From Chryseobacterium camelliae (GTDB lineage: Bacteria > Bacteroidota > Bacteroidia > Flavobacteriales > Weeksellaceae), in the NCBI RefSeq assembly GCF_030818575.1, contig NZ_JAUTAL010000001.1, positions 2,046,001 through 2,110,000 of the forward strand: DNA of 64,000 bases, in the 5' to 3' direction. The notes below the pieces were generated by a model. It was given only the letters and a program-made list of their open reading frames with translations. It was not told the origin of the DNA and made no database searches. Numbering within the stretch: position 1 is the first letter of the stretch; each line of letters opens with the position of its first letter. Positions 53,819-61,557 of the stretch are shown piece after piece. The translations under genes and the position numbers were made by a program.

Positions 53819-54847
53819 TTACCACGCCATCGGCACTTCCATCAGAAGAATTTCTGTATTTTCTGATGTTGACTTAATTGATATGTCATCAATCCCGTAA
53901 ATTCCGAAGCCATCCCTTTTGTCCAGTTTCTGGCCATCGATTTCTGCACTTCCTTCAATAATGAAAGCATACACCCCATTCCCCTTTTTCCTGATCTGAT
54001 ACTGAGTCTGGATATCATGATCAAAACGGCCCAGGTGGAACCACGCATCCTGATAGATCCATACACCGTCATCTTCAGGATCGGGAGAAAGGATCTGCTG
54101 GAAGCTGTTGTGGCTTTTCGTAAGGTCCAACGTGATCTGATCATATCTGGGAGCAACATTTCTTTTTTTCGGATACACCCAAATCTGGAGGAATTTCCCG
54201 AAGCCGCCTTCATCTTTGCCAAATTCACTGTGCATTACGCCTGTTCCTGCGCTCATCACCTGGATGTCACCGGGTTTTATTTCTGTTCTGTTACCCAGGT
54301 TATCTTCGTGGATCAGGGTGCCTTCCAGCGCTATGCTGATGATTTCCATATTGTCGTGCGGATGGGTGCCAAAACCTTTTCCGGATTTTATAACATCGTC
54401 GTTCAGTACTCTTAAAGCACCGAAATGGACGCGTTCCGGATCATAAAAATCGCCAAAGCTGAAGGTTTTCCCTCCTGAAAGCCAGTCAAGTGCCGTTTTT
54501 TCCCTGGAATCTGCTTTATGCAGGATCCTGTTTCCGGGATTTTGAGTTTCCGAAAAGCATTCTTCCACTTCGCTCAGCAAAAGTCCGCTTCCTCCGCCGT
54601 AATGTTCGATTACTTTTATATTTTGATCTAGTTCCCCACAGAAAACTTTAATTTCCTGTTCAAATGCATCCTGCAGCCCGGAACTCAGCAGAACGATATC
54701 GGAGTGATAGGACCTGATAGCGTCACGGCTAAGGCTTTCATTATTAATAAGAACAGCTTTCCAGCCTTCGTTTTTTTCAATGATCCTTTTTAAAGTGTCC
54801 AGGATGACCTGGTCTTTGCCGATTACCAAGAAGTTCAATGATTTCAT
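53819..54847 (-). CDS. Pseudo-receiver/pirin fusion protein
   Basis: 342 aa. Residues about 115-342 form a pirin (bicupin) with the metal-binding motifs THPHDNMEI (His162, His164) and GVMHSEFG (His206, Glu208). Residues about 1-95 look like a degenerate receiver domain: LNFLVIGKDQVILDTLKRII, then SDIVLLSSG, where Ser55 takes the place of the phosphoacceptor Asp and the acidic pair is reduced. The start at 54847 (MKSLNFLVIGK) gives the whole domain; an earlier start would overlap the upstream GNAT gene. Pirins include quercetinase-like oxygenases and redox-sensing regulators. Function here is unknown. Confidence 0.83.
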   Translation of the reverse strand: MKSLNFLVIGKDQVILDTLKRIIEKNEGWKAVLINNESLSRDAIRSYHSDIVLLSSGLQDAFEQEIKVFCGELDQNIKVIEHYGGGSGLLLSEVEECFSETQNPGNRILHKADSREKTALDWLSGGKTFSFGDFYDPERVHFGALRVLNDDVIKSGKGFGTHPHDNMEIISIALEGTLIHEDNLGNRTEIKPGDIQVMSAGTGVMHSEFGKDEGGFGKFLQIWVYPKKRNVAPRYDQITLDLTKSHNSFQQILSPDPEDDGVWIYQDAWFHLGRFDHDIQTQYQIRKKGNGVYAFIIEGSAEIDGQKLDKRDGFGIYGIDDISIKSTSENTEILLMEVPMAW

Positions 54848-54894
54848 GTTCAGTACAATTTTAAAATTTAATGCTGTCTTTTTAAGATGACCGG

Positions 54895-55191
54895 TTATAG
54901 TTTTTCTTTTAACCAAACGTCATTATATTCTTCCGGATGCCGCTTAAACTGGGCATGAACATAACGACACAACGGGACAATCTTGAGGTGATTCTCCCTG
55001 GCATAGGAAACCAGTTTTTCCAGCAGTATTTTGGCAAAACCCCTGCCTTCATATTCTTTATTGACTTCAGTATGATAAACCGTCAGCTTTTCACCGATCA
55101 CCGAGATATCCATCTTACCTGCTTTCTGATCATCAGAAAAAAGCTGGATTTCTCCTTTTACGTTTCCTAAAACAACTTCAGTTCTTTCCAT
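54895..55191 (-). CDS. Small GNAT-family acetyltransferase (YjdJ-like)
   Basis: 98-aa protein of the COG2388 type, a minimal GNAT fold. VYHTEVNKEYEGRGFAKILLEKLVSYAREN contains the acetyl-CoA binding loop, followed by KIVPLCRYVHAQFKRHPEEYNDVW. The length is usual for this subfamily. Substrate unknown. It is upstream of the pirin gene by 47 nt and preceded by TTTTAGA heptamers that reach within 3 nt of its ATG. Confidence 0.88.
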   Translation of the reverse strand: MERTEVVLGNVKGEIQLFSDDQKAGKMDISVIGEKLTVYHTEVNKEYEGRGFAKILLEKLVSYARENHLKIVPLCRYVHAQFKRHPEEYNDVWLKEKL

Positions 55192-55193
55192 AT

Positions 55194-55221
55194 TTTTAGA
55201 TTTTAGATTTTAGATTTTGAT
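55194..55221. repeat. Heptamer repeat TTTTAGA, upstream of GNAT gene
   Basis: Three perfect TTTTAGA copies and a fourth degenerate TTTTGAT occupy the leader immediately before the GNAT ATG at 55191. Confidence 0.9.
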
Positions 55222-55428
55222 AAAATTAAGGACTTCGCAGCTGCTGGCTCATGATCTATGGTAATTTCGGTTAAAAATTTTGTATCCTGTTATCCGAGAG
55301 AATCATTTATTTTGATTTCCAGGTAATACCGATGAAAATTCATTCTGGTTATCAATTATTTAAATATTCAACATAAAAAAATGCCTAAAAAGTCTACTTA
55401 ATTTATGGACTAATAAAAATATATGTCT

Positions 55429-55436
55429 TATCTTTG
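55429..55436 (+). promoter_or_regulatory. Promoter -7 element of the metNIQ leader
   Basis: TATCTTTG fits TAnnTTTG; no good TTG partner is seen at the usual 17-23 nt. Transcription from here would start near 55443 and give a leader of about 185 nt containing the Met-rich ORF and the attenuator. Confidence 0.55.
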
Positions 55437-55457
55437 CCAGCATAATCAGGTAAGGAT

Positions 55458-55562
55458 ATGAAATCAGGATCACCGTTGAAATACGATATTATAGGGAATA
55501 TGACCATCAATCATAAGATGATGTATTGCTGTATGCCTTTATATAGGAATTTCCGGAGTTAA
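55458..55562 (+). CDS. Met/Cys-rich leader peptide of the metNIQ operon (candidate)
   Basis: A 34-codon ORF from ATG 55458 to TAA 55560-55562 that no gene finder would normally report. It has five Met codons (1, 15, 21, 22 and 26) and two Cys codons (24, 25), with the cluster HKMMYCCMPLY at 19-29. This matches leader peptides of attenuated amino-acid operons, in which the codons for the regulated amino acid are repeated before a terminator. A GGTAAGG stretch lies just upstream of the ATG and could pair with CCTTACT at 55563-55569. The ribosome position over Met21-Met26 would control the attenuator at 55588. Translation is not demonstrated. Confidence 0.72.
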   Translation: MKSGSPLKYDIIGNMTINHKMMYCCMPLYRNFRS

Positions 55563-55587
55563 CCTTACTTTATGATGACCTATTTCT

Positions 55588-55619
55588 AAAGGCTTTACTC
55601 CATAGTAAAGCCTTTTTTT
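55588..55619 (+). terminator. Attenuator hairpin upstream of metN
   Basis: Perfect 11-bp stem AAAGGCTTTAC/GTAAAGCCTTT (55588-55598, 55605-55615), 6-nt loop, seven T; it lies only 8 nt before metN. The leader segment GTATGCCTTT (55531-55540, Cys25-Leu28 codons) can pair with the 5' arm, so an antiterminator is possible. Confidence 0.9.
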
Positions 55620-55627
55620 ATTGAAAC

Positions 55628-56671
55628 ATGATTAACATACCCATGATAGAGATTAAAAACATTTCAAAAACATTCCATCGGAAAAAGCAGTCGTTCAAGG
55701 CGCTGGATGATGTAAGCCTCAGTATAGACAAAGGTGATATTGTCGGGATCATCGGATTTTCGGGAGCCGGGAAAAGCACCCTGATCCGTACGGTCAACCT
55801 GCTGGAAAGACCAGACAGCGGACAGGTGATGATCAACGGAACGGATTTCACACAGCTAAAGGCCGGACAATTGGCCAGGGAACGAAAAAAAATCGGGATG
55901 ATCTTCCAACATTTCAACCTGCTGTCTTCCCGTACGGTTTTTGAGAATGTTGCCCTGCCGCTGGAACTGGATCATACCCGGTCTTCTGAAATCCGCGAAA
56001 AAGTAAACGGACTTCTGAAGATTGTAGGACTTGAAGATAAGGCAAACGAATATCCTAAAAGCCTTTCCGGAGGACAGAAACAGAGGGTGGCCATCGCAAG
56101 GGCCCTGGCTAATGATCCCTATCTCCTGCTCTGCGACGAAGCTACCAGTGCCCTGGATCCGGCCACTACACAATCGATCCTACAACTTTTGAAAGATATC
56201 AACCGGCGCCTCGGCATTACGATCCTGCTCATTACACACGAAATGGAAGTGATCAAATCCATCTGTAACCATGTTGCAGTGATTGATCAGGGAAAGCTTA
56301 TTGCAAAAGGTACATTAAGTGACATTATTACCAACCGGAGCCATCCGGTCATCAGACAATTCATTAATTCAGATATCATGACGATCCCACAAGAATTCAG
56401 CAAAACACTAAAAAAAGAGCCTCGGGAAGGTTTATATCCCCTGGTGGAAATAGAGCTCAACGAACAGATCAGCGTAGAAGAACTGCTGTCAGTTATCTAC
56501 CATGAATACCATATTCCTTATAAGCTTCTGAAAGCAGATGTGGAGTATTTCGGAGATGCCAACGTCGGAAAACTGCTGCTCCAGCTTCAGGGCAAAGAAG
56601 AAGAAAACCAAAAGGCAATTTATTATTTCAACCGGAATAAAATTCAAAATACAGTACGCGGATATGCTTAG
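55628..56671 (+). CDS. metN: Methionine ABC transporter ATP-binding protein
   Basis: 347-aa ATPase of the methionine uptake system. Walker A is GFSGAGKST, signature LSGGQKQR, and Walker B LLLCDEA; the C-terminal NIL domain (about 270-340) is the methionine-binding regulatory part that gives trans-inhibition in E. coli MetN. Start 55628 is as tracked; ATG 55646 (MIEIKNISKTF) fits E. coli MetN better and lies further from the attenuator, so either is possible. It overlaps metI by 8 nt (ATGCTTAG). Confidence 0.95.
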   Translation: MINIPMIEIKNISKTFHRKKQSFKALDDVSLSIDKGDIVGIIGFSGAGKSTLIRTVNLLERPDSGQVMINGTDFTQLKAGQLARERKKIGMIFQHFNLLSSRTVFENVALPLELDHTRSSEIREKVNGLLKIVGLEDKANEYPKSLSGGQKQRVAIARALANDPYLLLCDEATSALDPATTQSILQLLKDINRRLGITILLITHEMEVIKSICNHVAVIDQGKLIAKGTLSDIITNRSHPVIRQFINSDIMTIPQEFSKTLKKEPREGLYPLVEIELNEQISVEELLSVIYHEYHIPYKLLKADVEYFGDANVGKLLLQLQGKEEENQKAIYYFNRNKIQNTVRGYA

Positions 56672-57321
56672 TGATACAGAAGTTTCCCTGTTGCTTAAGG
56701 GAATATGGGAAACGGTTTACATGACCTTCGTTTCGGGCTTTTTTGGTTTTGCCATCGGACTGCCTGTAGGGATTTCCCTCTTCCTCACCAGGAAAGGGCA
56801 GCTGTTGGAAAATACCGTCTACAACAGGGTTTTATCAGTAGTAGTGAATATTTTCAGGTCTATCCCATTCATTATCCTGATTGTCTGGATGATTCCTTTC
56901 ACCCGGGTATTGGTGGGGACTTCCATAGGAATGAATGCAGCCCTGGTGCCGCTGAGCATAGGTGCCGCTCCCTTTATTGCCCGACTGTGTGGAAAACAGC
57001 CTTCTTGAAATTCCTCACGGACTGATTGAAACCGCAAGAGCCATAGGAGCCACTCCTTTCCAGATCATCCGCAAAGTACTGCTTCCCGAAGCTTTACCTT
57101 CCCTGATCAACAATGCAACTATTACGCTCATTACACTGGTAGGCTATTCGGCCATGGGTGGTGCCGTGGGAGCCGGAGGACTGGGACAGATCGGTTACCA
57201 GTACGGATATATCGGCTATGATGCCGTGATCATGAATGTCGTGCTTGTCCTTTTGGTTGCCTTAGTATTCATCATCCAGATTTCCGGTGACAGGCTGGCA
57301 AAAAGGTTTGACCATAGGTGA
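56664..57321 (+). pseudogene. metI: Methionine ABC transporter permease, interrupted by a +1 frameshift
   Basis: 218-aa permease if restored; E. coli MetI is 217 aa. The first frame gives WETVYMTFVSGFFGFAIGL and stops shortly after the APFIARL segment; the second frame resumes with VENSLLEIPHGLIETARA and TLVGYSAMGGAVGAGGLGQ. The reading frame is restored by removing one base in CTGTGTGG at 56985-56992 (RLVENSLLE). As MetN and MetQ are intact, a sequencing indel is plausible; otherwise methionine uptake by this system is lost. It overlaps metN by 8 nt and precedes metQ by 138 nt. Confidence 0.9.
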
Positions 57322-57459
57322 ATTAGAGAGAGAGAGTTTTAGTGTGAGAGGGTTTTAGAGTTTTAGGATGCCATCTTCTTCAACAGCTTAGTTTAAGCTG
57401 ATGGTAGTGGACTTTTTAAGTTCCTTTTTGCTTTTACGGTTTACAGAAAAAAATAAACA

Positions 57460-58269
57460 ATGAAAAAAATAACGATTATAAGTGCTTTTACAGCCATACT
57501 GATAAGCTTTACTTCCTGCCGTTCCCCCAAAAATGATGATCCGAATTTTATCCGCGTTGGCATTACTTTCGGACCGGAACAGGAAATTGCCGAAACGGCT
57601 AAAAAAGTAGCCAAAGAAAAATATAATCTTGACGTGGAACTGATCTCATTTAATGATTATGTGGTTCCCAACGAAGCACTCAACAACGGTGACATTGATG
57701 CCAACGCATTTCAGCATGTCCCCTATCTTAACGAACAGTCTAAACAGAGGGGATATCACCTTGCTGTCGTGGGAAATACTTTTGTATACCCTATTGTTGC
57801 CTATTCTAAAAAGATCAGTAATATCAGCCAGCTCCGTGACGGCAGTACGATTGCCATCCCCAATGATCCGACCAACGGCGGACGATCTTTATTGCTGCTC
57901 CAGAGCAACGGACTGCTAAAACTCAGGAAAGGTACCGGACTGCTCCCTAAGGTGACTGATATTTCAGATAATCCCAAACACCTGGATATCATAGAGATTG
58001 AAGCACCACAGCTGCCGAGGGTACTGGACGACCAGAAAGTAGTGGTGGCAGTCATCAACAATAACTTTGCTGCTCAGGCAGGATTGGACATCAAACGCTA
58101 CGGCATCCTCAAAGAAGATAAAAATTCACCGTATGTGAACACGATTGTGACACGTCAGGACAATAAAAATGCTGAGAACGTGAGAAAATTCGTTAAAGCC
58201 TACCAGTCGGATGAAGTAGACAGGAAAGCACAGGAGGTTTTTAAAGGAGGTGCGGTGAAGGGATGGTAG
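57460..58269 (+). CDS. metQ: Methionine-binding lipoprotein
   Basis: 269-aa substrate-binding lipoprotein (lipobox SFTSC, Cys20) of the NlpA/MetQ family. Typical parts are FIRVGITFGPEQEIAET, NDYVVPNEALNNGDIDANAFQHVPYLNEQ and TIAIPNDPTNGGRSLLLLQ. It captures methionine and passes it to MetNI. The 138-nt gap after metI includes short degenerate GAG/TTTAG repeats, but no terminator. Confidence 0.95.
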   Translation: MKKITIISAFTAILISFTSCRSPKNDDPNFIRVGITFGPEQEIAETAKKVAKEKYNLDVELISFNDYVVPNEALNNGDIDANAFQHVPYLNEQSKQRGYHLAVVGNTFVYPIVAYSKKISNISQLRDGSTIAIPNDPTNGGRSLLLLQSNGLLKLRKGTGLLPKVTDISDNPKHLDIIEIEAPQLPRVLDDQKVVVAVINNNFAAQAGLDIKRYGILKEDKNSPYVNTIVTRQDNKNAENVRKFVKAYQSDEVDRKAQEVFKGGAVKGW

Positions 58270-58278
58270 GATGTAGAT

Positions 58279-58320
58279 GGGTAATAAGTAATGAGTAATG
58301 GGTAATAATTGATGATTGAT
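58279..58320. repeat. Degenerate heptamer repeat RRGTAAT
   Basis: GGGTAAT AAGTAAT GAGTAAT GGGTAAT AATTGAT GATTGAT at 58279-58320, directly after metQ. The same heptamer family appears at 44696-44751 and 63620-63642. Confidence 0.85.
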
Positions 58321-58373
58321 CGTGAGATTGGATGTTAAATATAAGTGGATTTGCCTGATTTACATTTTCTCAA

Positions 58374-58403
58374 TTTGAGATAATAAAAATTTCCTTATTT
58401 TTG
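58374..58403 (+). promoter_or_regulatory. Promoter of the GH3 gene
   Basis: TTTG (58374-58377), N18, TATTTTTG (58396-58403) fits the flavobacterial consensus and places the start site about 20 nt before the GH3 ATG. Confidence 0.75.
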
Positions 58404-58429
58404 TTGTTCATCAATAAAATAAGGTTTTT

Positions 58430-60691
58430 ATGTTTAAGAAAACTGTTGTCATAAGTTTAATCACTCTATTTTCTGCTTCTTCCATGGCTCAAAATACTTC
58501 TCTGCCGGTTTATCTGGACGATTCCAAGCCCGTTGAGCAGCGCATTCAGGATGCCCTGTCGCGGATGACGCTGGAAGAAAAAATCGCTATGCTCCACGCA
58601 CAATCCAAGTTCAGCTCTGCCGGAGTTCCCCGATTGGGAATTCCTGAATTCTGGACTACTGACGGCCCTCACGGGGTACGCCCCGAAGTATTATGGGACG
58701 AATGGAACCAAGCCGGATGGACCAATGACTCCATCATCGCTTATCCTGCCCTAACTGCTTTGTCAGCCACCTGGAATAAAAAGATGTCCTGGAACTATGG
58801 GAAAGCTTTAGGTGAGGAAGCACGTTACAGAAAGAAAGATATCATCCTCGGGCCCGGGGTCAATATTTACAGGACTCCGCTGAACGGGAGAAATTTTGAA
58901 TATATGGGTGAAGACCCGTACCTGACTTCCAAAATGGTTGTTCCATACATCCAGGGGGTTCAGTCTAACGGCGTAGCCACTTCCGTAAAACACTTTGCCA
59001 TGAACAACCAGGAAATGTTCCGCCATACAAGCAATGTTAATGTAGATGACCGTGCCCTGTATGAAATTTACCTTCCGGCGTTCAAGGCAGCGGTAACAGA
59101 AGGCGACTCCTGGACGATCATGGGAGCTTATGACATGTACAAAAACCAATACGCCAGCCAGAACAAATACCTTTTGAATGATATCCTGAAAGGGGAATGG
59201 AAATATAAAGGGGTGGTGGTCTCGGACTGGGGAGCTGTCAATAATACGGAACAGGCCATTCATAACGGTCTCGACCTTGAATTCGGAAGCTGGACGAACG
59301 GGCTTTCTGCCGGGAAATCCAACGCCTACGATAATTATTACCTTGCCGATCCTTACCTTCAGCTCATCAAATCCGGTAAAGTTGGCACTAAAGAACTGGA
59401 TGATAAAGTTACACGTCTTCTGCGCCTGGCGTATAAAACGACCATGAATAAGAACAAGCCTTTCGGGAATATTGGTTCCGAAGAGCACAAAGCCATAGCC
59501 AAAGAAATCGGCGAAGAAGGAATCGTCTTGCTGAAAAACCAGGGGAATATCCTGCCTATTGACTTGAATAAGACCAAGAAAATAGCAGTGATCGGTGAAA
59601 ATGCCATTAAGATCATGACGGTAGGCGGAGGATCGTCTTCCCTTAAAGTAAAGTATGAAACACTACCGCTGGACGGGATTAAAAACCGCTTCGGTAAGCA
59701 GGCAGATGTACAGTATGCAAGAGGTTATGTAGGTGATGTAGGCGGGGAATACAACGGAGTAAAATCCGGGCAGGATCTGAAAGACAACCGTTCTGCATCC
59801 GAGCTGATGAACGAAGCGGTGGAACTGGCTAAAAAATCAGACTTTGTTATTTTTGTAGGCGGACTGAATAAAAGTGACTTCCAGGACAGTGAAGGTAATG
59901 ACCGAAAAAGCTACGGACTTCCGTACAATCAGGATCAGCTGATTGCAGCACTGGCCAAAGCCAATAAAAACCTGGCCGTGGTGATGATATCCGGAAACGC
60001 GGTAGCCATGCCGTGGATTAAAGAGGTTCCCACCGTGGTTCAGGGATGGTACCTGGGCTCTGAAGCAGGAAATGCTCTGGCTGCTGTTCTGGCAGGAGAT
60101 GCCAATCCTTCGGGAAAGCTGCCGTTCACATTCCCGGTAAAGCTGGAGGATAATGCCGCCCATCAGCTGGGTGAATATCCGGGCAATAAAGAGGAACTGG
60201 CCGCTGGCAAAGGAAAAGATCAGCAAAATCCCATCAACATTACTTATAACGAAGGTATTTTTGTTGGCTACAGATGGCATGATACGAAAAAGATCAGGCC
60301 TTTGTTCAGCTTCGGACACGGACTAAGCTATACGACCTTTGAATTCGGAAAAGCTAAGGCAGATAAAACGAAAATAGGACCGGATGATACCATTACGTTT
60401 ACGGTAACTGTAAAGAATACTGGTAAAAGGGCTGGTGCTGAAGTAGCACAGCTGTATATCAGCGATCTTAAATCTTCGGTTCCAAGACCTGCCAAAGAGC
60501 TGAAAGGCTTTGAGAAAGTATACCTGAATCCGGGAGAATCCAAAGAAGTAAGCTTTACCGTTGACAAAACAGCGTTGAGCTATTTTGATGCCGGGAAACA
60601 CGACTGGGTAGCAGAGCCGGGAGATTTTGAAGCCCAGATCGGGAACGCCTCTGATGCCATCAAGACAAAAGTAAAATTTAGTTTACAGTAA
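58430..60691 (+). CDS. GH3 beta-glucosidase, secreted
   Basis: 753-aa GH3 enzyme with a signal peptide (cut near SSMAQ). It contains SRMTLEEKIAML, TDGPHGVR, SVKHFAMNNQE and the nucleophile VVSDWGAV, a C-terminal GH3 domain, PLFSFGHGLSYTTFEF and a fibronectin III-like end. There is no PA14 domain, unlike the frameshifted GH3 at 15026-17693. It probably acts on beta-linked oligosaccharides in the periplasm or outside. Single transcription unit with its own promoter and terminator. Confidence 0.94.
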   Translation: MFKKTVVISLITLFSASSMAQNTSLPVYLDDSKPVEQRIQDALSRMTLEEKIAMLHAQSKFSSAGVPRLGIPEFWTTDGPHGVRPEVLWDEWNQAGWTNDSIIAYPALTALSATWNKKMSWNYGKALGEEARYRKKDIILGPGVNIYRTPLNGRNFEYMGEDPYLTSKMVVPYIQGVQSNGVATSVKHFAMNNQEMFRHTSNVNVDDRALYEIYLPAFKAAVTEGDSWTIMGAYDMYKNQYASQNKYLLNDILKGEWKYKGVVVSDWGAVNNTEQAIHNGLDLEFGSWTNGLSAGKSNAYDNYYLADPYLQLIKSGKVGTKELDDKVTRLLRLAYKTTMNKNKPFGNIGSEEHKAIAKEIGEEGIVLLKNQGNILPIDLNKTKKIAVIGENAIKIMTVGGGSSSLKVKYETLPLDGIKNRFGKQADVQYARGYVGDVGGEYNGVKSGQDLKDNRSASELMNEAVELAKKSDFVIFVGGLNKSDFQDSEGNDRKSYGLPYNQDQLIAALAKANKNLAVVMISGNAVAMPWIKEVPTVVQGWYLGSEAGNALAAVLAGDANPSGKLPFTFPVKLEDNAAHQLGEYPGNKEELAAGKGKDQQNPINITYNEGIFVGYRWHDTKKIRPLFSFGHGLSYTTFEFGKAKADKTKIGPDDTITFTVTVKNTGKRAGAEVAQLYISDLKSSVPRPAKELKGFEKVYLNPGESKEVSFTVDKTALSYFDAGKHDWVAEPGDFEAQIGNASDAIKTKVKFSLQ

Positions 60692-60716
60692 ATAATCCAA
60701 TATCCTATACCATACA

Positions 60717-60743
60717 AAAGAGCCTGTAACAGGCTCTTTTTTT
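60717..60743 (+). terminator. Intrinsic terminator of GH3 gene
   Basis: AAAGAGCCTG/CAGGCTCTTT stem (10 bp), 3-nt loop and seven T. Confidence 0.92.
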
Positions 60744-60749
60744 ATATTG

Positions 60750-61508
60750 TTATCTATTGATTAGGATGTCTATAATGAGTTTTTTGTTAAAACCGTTGTC
60801 AGGTTCGTTGATATATCCGTGAGGATTGCAAATTACTTCGGTTTCGCCTATCGCATATCTGCATGGCGTATGGATGTGTCCGTGAATCCAATAGTCCGGA
60901 CTGTATTTCATAATCAGGTCTTCAAGGTTGGAGGCATAGGCCGCAGTAACCGGGTCCTGGAGGTATTCTTCCGGCACCGAATGAATGGACGGTGCATGAT
61001 GAGTGACTACAACACTGGTTAGCCCTGATGCTTTTTCCAGGCTTTCCTCAAGCCAGGCTTTTGAAATCTGATGGATCTTAAATGTGTCCAATGTCCTCAT
61101 TTTTGAATAGGAAGGATCGCGGCGGATCATTTTGTAATCGTTCATCTGCGACTGGCAAAGCATACCGTACTGTACAGGATTTCCAAAAATAGAAAAATCC
61201 GTCCATAAAGTCGCTCCATGAAAACGGATTCCATCGATATCCACACTGCTGTTTTCCAGCACATGAACATTTGATCCCAGCGCAGCGTCTTTAATCCTGT
61301 TAAGTGTTTTTGGATAAGATCCTTTATAATATTCATGGTTTCCCAGTACATAGATCACAGGACGGTCCGGAATCTTACTTTTAATCCACTCAATCCCCTT
61401 AATTCCCACATTAACATCTCCCGCCAGGATAACGACATCTGCAGAATCGAAACAAAGATCCGTCTGACCAAACTCCTGATGCAAATCACTGATGACCTGT
61501 ATTTTCAT
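60750..61508 (-). CDS. Calcineurin-like metallophosphoesterase
   Basis: 252-aa metallophosphoesterase with the complete motif set: ISDLHQEF, LAGDVNVG, LGNHEYY, VVTHHAP and IHGHIHTP. The substrate (nucleotide, phosphoester or protein) is not evident. No signal peptide, so cytoplasmic. It lies between convergent GH3 and the MFS gene. Start at 61508 is an ATG. Confidence 0.9.
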   Translation of the reverse strand: MKIQVISDLHQEFGQTDLCFDSADVVILAGDVNVGIKGIEWIKSKIPDRPVIYVLGNHEYYKGSYPKTLNRIKDAALGSNVHVLENSSVDIDGIRFHGATLWTDFSIFGNPVQYGMLCQSQMNDYKMIRRDPSYSKMRTLDTFKIHQISKAWLEESLEKASGLTSVVVTHHAPSIHSVPEEYLQDPVTAAYASNLEDLIMKYSPDYWIHGHIHTPCRYAIGETEVICNPHGYINEPDNGFNKKLIIDILINR

Positions 61509-61557
61509 GCCGCTAAAATAAAGAATAGCCCGAATATGACAGCATAAAAATACTAAA

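Noticed and set aside
55440..55627. SAM-I, SAM-II or other known riboswitch in the metNIQ leader
   Set aside because: I could not find the conserved SAM-I core (GAGG..GG..AUGAAACC..GGCAACC) or a SAM-II pattern. A novel aptamer cannot be excluded, but the Met-rich ORF explains the features better.
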